A stretch of 64,000 nucleotides of DNA. Origin: CAMAVH01 sp035714115. GTDB lineage: Bacteria; Pseudomonadota; Alphaproteobacteria; SMXQ01. Below, piece after piece: positions 9,105-17,158 of the stretch. Under the pieces are notes generated by a model that saw nothing but the letters and a program-made list of their open reading frames with translations, was not told the origin of the DNA and did no database searches. The DNA is taken from the NCBI GenBank assembly GCA_035714115.1, contig DASTMO010000074.1:1-64000 (forward strand), written 5' to 3'. A program made the position numbers and the translations under genes. Numbering within the stretch: the stretch's first letter is position 1; every line of letters begins with the position of its first letter.

Positions 9105-9355
9105 GGTTCCCCACCAAACGGACGCCGCGCCCTTTGCCGGAAGGGTGCGGCGCACAAACTGGAAATCGTGATGTTGTCTCAGAGTTCCGTTAACGGAATT
9201 TTTACCATGACTTATCACTTTTGGTCTAGCCGACTTGTTAAGATATGTGGCGAATTCGCCAGAAACCGGAACAATTACCCGCTATTGGTGCGATTCACAC
9301 ATCCTATGGCGTCAACCTTGCAAAAATTATCCACAGGTAGCGTGGGAGGGTTCCG
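9105..9355. promoter_or_regulatory. Divergent regulatory region between PilZ-methyltransferase and cueR
   Basis: 251-bp intergenic region, AT-richer than its surroundings. It holds a perfect 14-bp palindrome, TTCCGTTAACGGAA (9185-9198), and a perfect consensus DnaA box, TTATCCACA (9327-9335), 20 bp before the cueR start. Promoters for both divergent genes must lie here, but no single -35/-10 pair stands out. Confidence 0.5.
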
Positions 9356-9745
9356 ATGAACATCGGCCAGGCTTCCGCCGCGTCGGGCGTGTCGGCGAAA
9401 ATGATCCGCCACTACGAAAGCATCGGCCTCTTGCAGGCGCCGCTGCGCGGCGAGAACGGCTATCGCGTCTACGGCGACGACGATCTCAAGCGCCTCGCCT
9501 TCATCCGCCATGCGCGCGACGTCGGCTTCGCGCTCACCCAGATCAAATCTCTCCTGCAACTCTGGCGCGATCGACATCGCGCCAGCGCCGACGTGAAGCG
9601 CATCGCCGTCGATCAGATCGAGATGCTCAAAGCGCGCAAACGCGAGATCGAGACGATGATCGCCGGATTGGAGGAATTGACGGCAAGCTGCCACGGCGAC
9701 GCGCGCGCCGCCTGCCCAATTCTCGACGGGCTCGCCAAAAGTTAG
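9356..9745 (+). CDS. cueR: Cu(I)-responsive MerR-family transcriptional activator
   Basis: Copper-sensing regulator that remodels promoters with a long 19-bp spacer. The 129-residue protein begins with a MerR helix-turn-helix (MNIGQASAASGVSAKMIRHYE), followed by a wing region with GYRVYGDDD, a dimerisation helix (residues about 78-108) and a metal-binding loop. The loop places Cys112 and Cys120 in a C-X7-C arrangement followed by PILDGLA, the same positions and spacing as E. coli CueR, which argues for monovalent copper. The likely target is copA at 11997-14354, whose promoter has the matching architecture (14387-14417). Unlike many genomes, regulator and ATPase are separated by three unrelated genes. 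ATG chosen from GGGAGGG just upstream. Confidence 0.92.
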   Translation: MNIGQASAASGVSAKMIRHYESIGLLQAPLRGENGYRVYGDDDLKRLAFIRHARDVGFALTQIKSLLQLWRDRHRASADVKRIAVDQIEMLKARKREIETMIAGLEELTASCHGDARAACPILDGLAKS

Positions 9746-9748
9746 GCG

Positions 9749-10039
9749 CTACTTCAGCTCGATCTCGATGAAGACGAACTCGAAGGGATTGTCGTTGATC
9801 ACATTGTGATCGACGCCCGCCGGCCGCGCGTAAGAAACGCCAGCGGTCAACTGCGGATGGGTCACGCTGCCGTCCGGCCATTCGATGGTGAGCGCGCCGC
9901 TCGTCATCGGCACCACCGCATAATCCAAGCCGTGCACATGGCGGCCCGTCTCCGCGCCAGGCGCGAAGCGCCATTCGGTGACGCGCAGGCGCGCCTCGTC
10001 GATTTGAGTCGTGCCGACGGCTTGCGGACGCGTGGCCAT
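9749..10039 (-). CDS. Small cupin-domain protein
   Basis: 96-residue single cupin barrel. The conserved cupin motif 1 is recognisable (GAETGRHVHGLDYAVVP, with two histidines), and motif 2 is present as PAGVDHNVINDN. These histidines could bind a metal, but the motif-1 glutamate is not obvious. Its start codon is 1 nt after the LysR stop on the same strand, so the two are translationally linked. The 3' end faces cueR with only 3 nt between the stops. A role in binding or sensing a small molecule related to the neighbouring LysR/TauD pair is plausible, but no substrate can be named. Confidence 0.8.
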   Translation of the reverse strand: MATRPQAVGTTQIDEARLRVTEWRFAPGAETGRHVHGLDYAVVPMTSGALTIEWPDGSVTHPQLTAGVSYARPAGVDHNVINDNPFEFVFIEIELK

Positions 10040-10040
10040 C

Positions 10041-10976
10041 TCAGCTCGCCTTCTTCAGCAGCGCGTCGTCCCAGCGGCCGCGCTTGAACCAGTCGGCGAT
10101 GAAATCGCTGAACAGCCGCGTCTTCTTCGGGATCATGCGGCCCTCGGGAAACAGCACGCTGACCGGCCGCTCGAACGGCGGCAGCTGCGGCAGCACGCGG
10201 CGCAGGCGGCCGGCGCGCAGATCCTCGCCGATCTGATAGGTCGGCAGCATGGCGATGCCGATGCCGTCGAGCGCCGCCTGGCGCAGCATGAGGATGCTGT
10301 TGGACGAGAAATCGCCATTCACCTTGGCGGTTGGCTTCTTCTTGCCGGCGCCGCCGAAGCGCCAGATGCGGTCGGGCGCCAGCTTCATATGGATCATGCA
10401 ATTGTGCCGCGTCAGCTCGTCGAGCGTCTTCGGCTCGCCGGCGCGCTTGAGATACTCGGGCGCGGCGCAGGCGATCCAACGCAGCATGCCGATCTGGCGC
10501 GCGGTCACCGCCGCCGTCGCCGCGATCGGCGACAGGCGCAGCGCCACGTCGAAATCGTTCGACGCGATATCGACCGAATAGTTCGAGCTGTTGTCGACGA
10601 TCAACGAGACTTTGATCTGCGGATATTTGCGCGCGAAGACGGACACCGCTTCGGGAAAATTCACCGCGCCGAACGAGGTCGGCACGGCGACGCGCAAGGA
10701 TCCCTGCGGTTCCTGCTGCTCGCGGGCAATGGCCCCTTCCCGCTTGTCGAGCTCGCCGAGGATGCCGATGCAGAACTCAAGATAATCGGCGCCGACCTCG
10801 GTGAGCGCGACGCGGCGCGTCGTGCGCGTGAGCAGCCGCGCGCCGAGCCGCGCTTCGAGCGCGCCGATATGTTTGGTGACGATGGCGCGCGACATGCCGA
10901 GACGCTCGGCGGCGGCGGAAAAGCTCTTGGCTTTCGCCACTGCGACGAAGCTCTCCATCATCTTCAGGCGATCCAT
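10041..10976 (-). CDS. LysR-family transcriptional regulator
   Basis: 311-residue LysR-type regulator. The N-terminal winged helix-turn-helix is clear (MDRLKMMESFVAVAKAKSFS, then AAERLGMSRAIVTKHIGALE), followed by the LysR substrate-binding domain from about residue 90 to 300. The ATG at 10976 follows a GGAG site by 8 nt; a second ATG at 11003 overlaps the probable operator. It is divergent from a TauD-family dioxygenase and is followed immediately by a cupin gene. In this family such a divergent gene is normally the main target, so this regulator probably controls the dioxygenase and itself. The effector is unknown. Confidence 0.9.
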   Translation of the reverse strand: MDRLKMMESFVAVAKAKSFSAAAERLGMSRAIVTKHIGALEARLGARLLTRTTRRVALTEVGADYLEFCIGILGELDKREGAIAREQQEPQGSLRVAVPTSFGAVNFPEAVSVFARKYPQIKVSLIVDNSSNYSVDIASNDFDVALRLSPIAATAAVTARQIGMLRWIACAAPEYLKRAGEPKTLDELTRHNCMIHMKLAPDRIWRFGGAGKKKPTAKVNGDFSSNSILMLRQAALDGIGIAMLPTYQIGEDLRAGRLRRVLPQLPPFERPVSVLFPEGRMIPKKTRLFSDFIADWFKRGRWDDALLKKAS

Positions 10977-10990
10977 GGCGCGGCTCCGTG

Positions 10991-11040
10991 TTGAATTGTT
11001 CAATCCTATTCAACCGGATTATTCAGATTTGCGCAATGAA
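10991..11040. promoter_or_regulatory. Probable LysR-type operator between lysR and tauD-like gene
   Basis: Two dyads lie in the 132-bp divergent spacer. TTGAA-TTG-TTCAA is a perfect interrupted palindrome at 10991-11003. TTCA-N11-TGAA at 11022-11040 fits the T-N11-A rule for LysR-type binding sites. A further TTCAA half-site lies between them at 11009-11013. The first dyad overlaps the start of the regulator transcript, as expected for autorepression. Confidence 0.6.
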
Positions 11041-11108
11041 CGAAGCAAATTTTTCAGCCATGATCCCATCATCGATATTCGGGGCTAATGACATCAGGGA
11101 GAGCCGCC

Positions 11109-11996
11109 ATGACTGCCGCCGACCAGATTCCGTTGAAAGTGCTGTCTGAGGAGCACCCCGGCGCCATCGTCCAGGGACTGAACTGCGAGGATATCGGCCC
11201 GCACAATCTCGAAGCGCTGAAGAAGGCCTTGGCCGAGCACGGCGTGCTCGCGTTCCGCGGCCAGAAGCTGAGCCCGGCTTCGATGATCGCCTTCGCCCAG
11301 CAGTTCGGCGAGTTGGAGAACAGCACGCGCGAAGACTTCCTGCTGCCCGGCTATGAGAAAATCTACGTTCTCTCCAACGTGAAGGACGAGAACGGCAAGC
11401 CGATCGGCAATGCCGACGACGGCTATCAGCTGCACACCGACCAGTATTTCTTCGAGCATCCGACGGCCTACACGCTGCTCTATTGCCTCGAAGCCCCGCC
11501 GGTCGGCAGCGACACGATCTTCTGCAGCACCCTCAAGCTCTACGAAGGCATGAGCGACGAGGAGAAGCGCAAATACATCGACATGACGATCATGGCGAGC
11601 CACGACAAGCTGAACGGCGGCCGCCATAACACCGGCGCCTATGCCGATTATCCCGACATCCCGCAGCCGGTGGTGCGCCGCCATCCGCACACCGGCCGCG
11701 ACTTCCTCTATTTCAGCGCCAAGCTGTCGGCACGCCCGGCGCCGGGCATGACCGAGCCCGAAGTTCTCGCGATGATCGACGACCTGCGCACGCGCGCCTC
11801 GGCCGAGGGCAAGGTCTATGCCCACAAATGGCAGGCCGGCGATCTGGTGATCTGGGACAACCGCGGTCTGCTGCATGCGGCGACCCCGTTCGACAAAGTC
11901 AACCACCGCCGCATCTGCTATCGCCTGAGCGTGAAGGGCGAGCGTCCGATCCGCGGCGGCGATGAGTTACGCGGCGCGGCCGTCGCAGCCGAATAA
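11109..11996 (+). CDS. TauD/TfdA-family Fe(II)/2-oxoglutarate dioxygenase
   Basis: 295-residue non-heme iron oxygenase that would couple 2-oxoglutarate decarboxylation to hydroxylation of a small organic substrate. The metal-binding HxD is in YQLHTDQYF, the distal histidine in WDNRGLLHAATPFD, and the 2-oxoglutarate-binding arginine in RRICYRLSV. The ATG at 11109 follows an AGGGAGA site; an ATG at 11088 in the same frame is less well placed. It is divergent from a LysR regulator. Members of this family act on taurine, alkyl sulfates, 2,4-D, fumarylpyruvate-like and many other compounds, and the sequence does not identify which. Its stop codon directly abuts the stop of copA on the other strand. 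Confidence 0.88.
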   Translation: MTAADQIPLKVLSEEHPGAIVQGLNCEDIGPHNLEALKKALAEHGVLAFRGQKLSPASMIAFAQQFGELENSTREDFLLPGYEKIYVLSNVKDENGKPIGNADDGYQLHTDQYFFEHPTAYTLLYCLEAPPVGSDTIFCSTLKLYEGMSDEEKRKYIDMTIMASHDKLNGGRHNTGAYADYPDIPQPVVRRHPHTGRDFLYFSAKLSARPAPGMTEPEVLAMIDDLRTRASAEGKVYAHKWQAGDLVIWDNRGLLHAATPFDKVNHRRICYRLSVKGERPIRGGDELRGAAVAAE

Positions 11997-14354
11997 CTAA
12001 AGCTTCACCGCGCGCAAGCGCAGCGCATTGGCGATGACGCTTACCGACGAGAGCGCCATCGCCGCCGCGCCGATGGCCGGCGACAGCAGCAGCCCGAAGA
12101 CGGGATAGAGCGCGCCGGCCGCGATCGGCACGCCGGCAGCGTTGTAAAGAAACGCGAACAGCAAATTCTGGCGGATGTTGCGCATTACCGCATGCGACAG
12201 CGCCCGCGCCCGCGCGATGCCGGCGAGATCGCCGTGCAGCAAGGTCAATCCCGCCGAACGGATCGCCACATCGGTGCCGGTGCCCATGGCGATGCCGACA
12301 TCGGCGGCGGCCAGCGCCGGCGCATCGTTCACGCCGTCGCCCGCCATGGCGACCTTGCGCCCCTCCGCTTGCAGCCGGGCGACCGTGCGGCTTTTATCTT
12401 CCGGCAGCACCTCGGCTTCCACCTCATGGATGCCGAGCTGTTTGGCGACGGCCTCGGCGGTGGCGCGCGCATCGCCGGTCAGCATGACGATGCGCAAGCC
12501 CTGCGCCTGCAGATCGCGGATCGCCTGCGGCGTCGTCGCCTTGATCGGGTCGGCGATGGCGAGCACGCCGACGGCGCGGCCATTCACCGCGATGAAGATC
12601 GCCGTCGCGCCGTCCTCGCGCAGCGCGTGAGCCTTGCCGGCGAGCGCCGCCGCGTCGATATGCAGATCGTCGAACATCAGCCGGTTGCCGAGGACGACGC
12701 GCTTTCCTGCGACCATGCCGTAAACGCCCTTGCCGTTCTCCGCCGTAAAGCCGCGCGCCCCCTCCAACGTCAGGCCGCGCGCTTCGGCGGCCTGCACGAT
12801 GGCGGCGCCGAGCGGATGCTCGCTGGCGCGCTCCAGGCTGGCCGCCAGCCCCAGCAGTTCGGCCTCGCCGATGCCATCGGTCACGATGGCCGTCAGCTTC
12901 GGCTTGCCTTCGGTCAGCGTGCCGGTCTTGTCGATCACCAGCGTGTCGATGGCTTCGAGCCGCTCCAGCGCCTCGGCGTTCTTGATCAGCAGGCCGGCGC
13001 GCGCGCCACGCCCGACGCCGACCATGATCGACATCGGCGTGGCGAGGCCGAGCGCGCAAGGACAAGCGATGATCAGCACTGAGACGGCGGCGATCAGCGC
13101 GAAGGCCATGCGCGGCTCCGGCCCCCACAGGGTCCAGGCGGCGAAGGCGACAAGCGCCACGGCGATCACCAGCGGCACGAACCAAGCCGAGACCTGGTCG
13201 GCGAGCTTCTGGATCGGCGCGCGCGAGCGCTGCGCTTCGGCCACCATCTGGACGATCTGCGCCAGCAACGTCTCGCCACCGACCTTCTCAGCGCGCATAA
13301 CGAACCCGCCTTGGCCGTTCAGCGTGCCGCCGATGACCTTGGCGCCCTCGCCCTTCGTCACCGGCATCGGCTCGCCCGTCACCATGGATTCGTCAAGCGA
13401 CGAGCGTCCCTCAACGATCGCGCCGTCGACCGGCACCGTCTCGCCCGGCCGCACGCGCAGCAGGTCGCCGGCGCGCACCTCTTCCAGCGGCACGTCATGC
13501 TCGCTGGCGCCATGGATGCGCCGCGCCGTCTTGGGCGCGAGATCGAGCAAGGCGCGAATCGCGCCGCCGGTGCGTTCGCGCGCGCGCAATTCGAGCACCT
13601 GGCCGAGCAGCACCAGCACGGTGATCACCGCCGCCGCCTCGAAATAGACCGCGACTGCGCCGTGCATCTGGAAAGCCGGCGGGAATAGGCCGGGCGCGAA
13701 CAACGCGACGACGCTGTAAACCCAGGCCACCCCGGTGCCGAGCCCGATCAGCGTGAACATGTTGAGGTTGCGCGTCACCAGCGAGGCCCAGCCGCGCGCG
13801 AAGAACGGCGCGCCGGCCCACAGCACCACCGGCGTCGCCAGCGCGAACTGAGCCCAGGCGGAGGTTCGCGGATCGAGGCCGATCAGATGATGCAGGTCGA
13901 ACAGATGGCTGCCCATCTCGAGCGCGAAGACCGGCAGCGCCAAAATAAGGCCGATCCAGAAGCGCCGCGACATGTCGGCCAGCTCGGGATTGGGGCCATC
14001 CTCCGCGCTCGGCATCGCCGGCTCGAGCGCCATGCCGCAGATCGGGCAAGCGCCCGGACCCTGCTGGCGCACTTCGGGATGCATCGGACAGGTGTAGATC
14101 GCGCCAGCCGCCGCCGGAGAAGGAAGCGCGACAGGTTTGGGCGCGAGATACTTCTGCGGATCGGCCATGAACTTCGTTCTGCAGCCGGCGCTGCAGAAAT
14201 GGAACTCCGCGCCCTGATGCGTCGAGTGATGAGGCGTCGTCGCCGGATCGACCGTCATGCCGCAGACCGGGTCGAGCGCCTTCGTCTGGACAGGCGGCGC
14301 GGCCGGTTTGGCGGCGCAGCAGGAATGGTCGTGATGGTGCGGATGATCGGCCAT
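11997..14354 (-). CDS. copA: Cu(I)-exporting P1B-type ATPase
   Basis: 785-residue inner-membrane ATPase that pumps cuprous ions out of the cytoplasm. In order: a His/Cys-rich start (HPHHHDHSCC), a YHS-like segment (DPVCGMTVDP...FCSAGC), a heavy-metal-binding motif (YTCPMHPEV...CPICGMALEP), then eight membrane helices with an actuator TGE loop (MVTGEP), the CPC motif in ACPCALGLATP, the phosphorylation site DKTGTLTEGKP and the hinge GDGVNDAP. The last two helices carry FLYN and MALSS, the P1B-1 copper(I) signature. It lacks the usual N-terminal HMA repeats. The upstream CueR-type promoter supports copper induction. The stop abuts that of the tauD-like gene with no intervening base. Confidence 0.95.
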   Translation of the reverse strand: MADHPHHHDHSCCAAKPAAPPVQTKALDPVCGMTVDPATTPHHSTHQGAEFHFCSAGCRTKFMADPQKYLAPKPVALPSPAAAGAIYTCPMHPEVRQQGPGACPICGMALEPAMPSAEDGPNPELADMSRRFWIGLILALPVFALEMGSHLFDLHHLIGLDPRTSAWAQFALATPVVLWAGAPFFARGWASLVTRNLNMFTLIGLGTGVAWVYSVVALFAPGLFPPAFQMHGAVAVYFEAAAVITVLVLLGQVLELRARERTGGAIRALLDLAPKTARRIHGASEHDVPLEEVRAGDLLRVRPGETVPVDGAIVEGRSSLDESMVTGEPMPVTKGEGAKVIGGTLNGQGGFVMRAEKVGGETLLAQIVQMVAEAQRSRAPIQKLADQVSAWFVPLVIAVALVAFAAWTLWGPEPRMAFALIAAVSVLIIACPCALGLATPMSIMVGVGRGARAGLLIKNAEALERLEAIDTLVIDKTGTLTEGKPKLTAIVTDGIGEAELLGLAASLERASEHPLGAAIVQAAEARGLTLEGARGFTAENGKGVYGMVAGKRVVLGNRLMFDDLHIDAAALAGKAHALREDGATAIFIAVNGRAVGVLAIADPIKATTPQAIRDLQAQGLRIVMLTGDARATAEAVAKQLGIHEVEAEVLPEDKSRTVARLQAEGRKVAMAGDGVNDAPALAAADVGIAMGTGTDVAIRSAGLTLLHGDLAGIARARALSHAVMRNIRQNLLFAFLYNAAGVPIAAGALYPVFGLLLSPAIGAAAMALSSVSVIANALRLRAVKL

Positions 14355-14386
14355 GGGGGACTCGCAAGCGGGGCTGAAGTGAGAGC

Positions 14387-14417
14387 ATCCTGCAGCTTGA
14401 CATCATGGGAAGGTCAA
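14387..14417 (-). promoter_or_regulatory. CueR/MerR-type promoter of copA (19-bp spacer)
   Basis: Reading toward copA, the -35 box TTGACC (complement of 14412-14417) and the -10 box CAGGAT (complement of 14387-14392) are separated by exactly 19 bp, the overlong spacing typical of promoters activated by MerR-family proteins. The spacer begins TTCCCATGATG, and the site lies in an inverted repeat TTGAC-N11-GTCAA. This is the expected target of the CueR protein at 9356-9745. Confidence 0.75.
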
Positions 14418-14486
14418 CAGCCGCCAAACCCTGCCCTGATTTTTTTGCTTTGCCGCTTAGCTATCATGCGTTAACCCTTTGTCCCC

Positions 14487-15134
14487 ATGAGGGGACCATT
14501 GAAAAGTCTCGCGAATCGGCACCCGGTTTTAAGGCGCTCGAATTTCGGCCCGCTGATCTCCGCCGCTGCATTAAGCGCGACGGTGTTGCTGGCCGCCTGC
14601 GCCACCCCCACGACCAAGAGCTCGAACACGCAGGCTTACTCGCAGCCGCAGCTCGAGCTCGAAGAGCCGATCGCCTTCACCTCCTGTGTGCCCTATGCGC
14701 GCAGCGTCTCGGGCGTGCAGTTGTTCGGCGACGCCTGGACCTGGTGGAAGGGCGCCGACGGCAAATATGCCAAGGGCGTGAAGCCGACCAAGGGCGCCGT
14801 TCTCACGCTCACCAAGACCAAATCGCTGCCCATGGGCCATGTCGCCGTGGTCGCGGCTTTGTCGGAAGATCCGCGCAAGCTGTGGGTCGATCACGCCAAC
14901 TGGGGCGACAACGGCAACACGCGCGGCAAGATCCATAAGCGCCAGCCGGTGATCGACGTCTCGGCGAACAATGACTGGAGCGAAGTGCGCTTCATGAACA
15001 CGGTCGGCACCTTCGGCCGCGTCTATCCGGCGCAGGGCTTCATCTACGCCGAAGCGCCCAAGCCGGTGCAGCCGCCCGAGAGTAAGCCGCTGCCGCCGAC
15101 GCGCACCGCGTCGAACAACAGCAATCGCAGCTAA
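14487..15134 (+). CDS. CHAP-domain lipoprotein, putative peptidoglycan amidase/endopeptidase
   Basis: 215-residue predicted lipoprotein. The signal peptide ends in a lipobox, LAAC, with the lipidated cysteine at residue 38. The mature part is a CHAP domain: the catalytic cysteine is Cys67 in TSCVPYARSVSG, and the catalytic histidine is His118 in MGHVAVVAAL. A later WVDHANWG segment fits the family. A proline-rich tail follows. CHAP enzymes cleave peptidoglycan peptide cross-links or amide bonds, so a cell-wall role at the outer membrane is likely. An in-frame TTG at 14499 is an alternative start with AGGGGA just ahead. It is divergent from copA, and its stop lies 5 nt from the deacetylase stop. 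Confidence 0.82.
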   Translation: MRGPLKSLANRHPVLRRSNFGPLISAAALSATVLLAACATPTTKSSNTQAYSQPQLELEEPIAFTSCVPYARSVSGVQLFGDAWTWWKGADGKYAKGVKPTKGAVLTLTKTKSLPMGHVAVVAALSEDPRKLWVDHANWGDNGNTRGKIHKRQPVIDVSANNDWSEVRFMNTVGTFGRVYPAQGFIYAEAPKPVQPPESKPLPPTRTASNNSNRS

Positions 15135-15139
15135 AAAAC

Positions 15140-16378
15140 TTATCGGGTGATCGAGCCGTTCTCGTGACGCGCTTCGGCGCTCACGGAGGCGTTCATATTG
15201 CGCGCGACGATCGTCGAGAGCGGCACCAGCGCCAACCCCCTGCCCGCCGCCGTCGGCAGCCACTCGCGCAGCACCGTCAGCGTCGTCGGATGCGGATGGC
15301 CGATGGCGATGGCCGCGCCGCGCGCCTTGGCGATGCGCTCCAATTCCAAGAGCCGCGTGCGCGCCTCCGCCTCGCTCTGGATATTGTCAAGGAAGACATG
15401 GCGCGTCGCATGGGGCACGCCGGCCTCCATCGCCAAGGCTTCGCCGACGCTGCCCGCCGTGGTCCGCGAATCGAGGAAGAGCAAGCCGCGCCGTTTCAAC
15501 TCGCCGATCACCACGCTCATGCCGGGGCGGTTCACGGTAAAGGCGCTGCCCATGTGGTTGTTGATGCCGACGAAGCCAGGGAATTGCGTCAGCGCCCAGT
15601 CGAGCCGGCGGCGGATCTCCTCCGGCGCGAGGCCGACGGTGAGCGCGTTCGGCCCCGGATCGCCGCCCGACTCGGCCTGGCCCGCCGCGCCGGTTTTCGA
15701 CTGCGGCTGCATCGAGACATGCACCATCAGCTCATGGCCGGCGCGATGCGCCGCCGCCGTCTGGCCGGCGAGATCGCGCGCGTAAGGCAGATAGGCCAGC
15801 GTCAGCGGCGCCCGCAGCGCGGCGGCTTCCTGCGAGTGGCGCAGATCGACGCCCATGTCGTCGATGACGATGGCGACGAGCGGACGGCCTTGCGTGTCGG
15901 GCGGCGCGACGGCATAGCGCCGCCAAGCTGGCAGCCCCCCCTCCTGTTGACCGTCCTGCTGCGGCTGATCGGGCAGCGCCTCCGGAGCCGGCGCGTCGGG
16001 CGCGCTGTCCGGCGCAATGCCCGGCGGCGGCAGGAATGATGGCCGCTCTTCCGGCGCGGCCTCGGGCAGACGTTCGGGCGGTAGATCGAGTCCCTGGGGG
16101 CGTTCGCGGCGCGGATCGGCGACCCAGGGCGCGACATCGATGCGCGGCTGATTGGGCCGCAGGCCGTCACGCGGGCCGTCCTGCGGAGGGGTCGGAGCCG
16201 TGGCGCGCGGCGGCGGTCCATTGGGCCGCGGCGGCGGCTTATCGGCGACATCGCCGAGCCACAGGCCCATGCCGATGCCGATCCCGAGCGCCAGGCCCAT
16301 GGCGGCGATGCCCAGAAGCGAGCGGCTGGCCTTGTGCCAGAGGGACTTGATTCGGCTCCAGACCGAGGCGCGAGCCAT
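15140..16378 (-). CDS. Divergent polysaccharide deacetylase family protein (DUF610/YibQ-like)
   Basis: 412-residue membrane-anchored periplasmic protein. A cytoplasmic stub and one transmembrane helix (about residues 20-40) are followed by a long proline-rich linker (about 45-155). The divergent polysaccharide deacetylase domain then runs from about 165 to 390. Family landmarks include VAIVIDDMG, LAYLPYA, HELMVHVSMQP, GINNHMGS, FLDSRT and IGHPHPTT. The start at 16378 follows GGAG at a 6-nt spacing; an upstream TTG in frame would overlap that site. The family often sits beside CtpA/NlpD-type cell division genes and is thought to modify or bind envelope glycans, but the substrate is not known. 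Here it is isolated between a CHAP lipoprotein and trpG. Confidence 0.88.
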   Translation of the reverse strand: MARASVWSRIKSLWHKASRSLLGIAAMGLALGIGIGMGLWLGDVADKPPPRPNGPPPRATAPTPPQDGPRDGLRPNQPRIDVAPWVADPRRERPQGLDLPPERLPEAAPEERPSFLPPPGIAPDSAPDAPAPEALPDQPQQDGQQEGGLPAWRRYAVAPPDTQGRPLVAIVIDDMGVDLRHSQEAAALRAPLTLAYLPYARDLAGQTAAAHRAGHELMVHVSMQPQSKTGAAGQAESGGDPGPNALTVGLAPEEIRRRLDWALTQFPGFVGINNHMGSAFTVNRPGMSVVIGELKRRGLLFLDSRTTAGSVGEALAMEAGVPHATRHVFLDNIQSEAEARTRLLELERIAKARGAAIAIGHPHPTTLTVLREWLPTAAGRGLALVPLSTIVARNMNASVSAEARHENGSITR

Positions 16379-16555
16379 GGGGCACTCCAAACGCGGGAAA
16401 CGGACGATGACGCCTTGCTAACACAGGCATTAACCAACCGTCCATTGCCTTCCCCTGAGGCCAAAAAGCCTGATATAACAGCGCTCAATTCCAGCCTTTA
16501 CGGCGGCCCTGGCGATTCGCGCCTTTCGCGAGAATCCCGCCGCGAGAGATCGAAG

Positions 16556-17158
16556 ATGTTTCTCCTTATCGATAACTACGACAGCTTCACCTACAACCTT
16601 GTGCACTACCTCGGCGAAGAAGGCGCGGAGATCGTGGTGAAGCGCAACGACGCGCTGACCGCCGACGCGGCCATGGCGCTCAAGCCGCAGGGCATCGTGC
16701 TGTCGCCCGGCCCCTGCGATCCCGACAAGGCCGGCATCTGCCTCGAACTGATCGGCAAGGCCGCCGCCGCGAAACTGCCGCTGCTCGGCGTCTGCCTCGG
16801 CCATCAGGCCATTGGCCAAGCCTTCGGCGGCAAGGTGATCCGCGCGCCAGAGCCGATGCACGGCAAGGTCAGCCAGATGCGCCACGGCGGCAAAGGCGTC
16901 TTCGCCGGCCTGCCCTCGCCTTTCGAGGCGACGCGCTATCACTCGCTGATCGTCGAAAAATCGACGCTGCCCGACGCGCTCGAATCCACCGCCGAAGCCG
17001 ATGGCCTCATCATGGGTCTGCAGCACAAGACGCTGCCGATCCACGGCGTGCAGTTCCACCCCGAGAGCATCGCCTCTCAGCACGGCCACCAGCTGCTGCG
17101 CAACTTCCTGCAGCTCGCCGGCCACAACGGCCCCTCCCTCAAGAAGAGCGCCGCATGA
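16556..17158 (+). CDS. trpG: Anthranilate synthase component II (glutamine amidotransferase)
   Basis: Supplies ammonia from glutamine to TrpE; many bacterial versions also serve PabB in folate synthesis. The 200-residue class I glutamine amidotransferase begins MFLLIDNYDSFTYNLVHYLG. It has the nucleophile Cys80 in LGVCLGHQAIGQAFGG and the His168/Glu170 pair in VQFHPES. The chosen ATG is the only one consistent with the conserved N-terminus. It heads the trpG-trpD-trpC-moaC-moeA run, with a 4-nt ATGA overlap to trpD. No trpE is adjacent; that gene ends at 4714. The 177-bp divergent spacer before it has a TATAAC element at about 16475 that could be part of a promoter. Confidence 0.96.
   Translation: MFLLIDNYDSFTYNLVHYLGEEGAEIVVKRNDALTADAAMALKPQGIVLSPGPCDPDKAGICLELIGKAAAAKLPLLGVCLGHQAIGQAFGGKVIRAPEPMHGKVSQMRHGGKGVFAGLPSPFEATRYHSLIVEKSTLPDALESTAEADGLIMGLQHKTLPIHGVQFHPESIASQHGHQLLRNFLQLAGHNGPSLKKSAA

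Noticed and set aside
9327..9335. Replication origin suggested by a perfect DnaA box
   Set aside because: Only one consensus box, no cluster, no AT-rich unwinding element and no dnaA, dnaN or hemE nearby.
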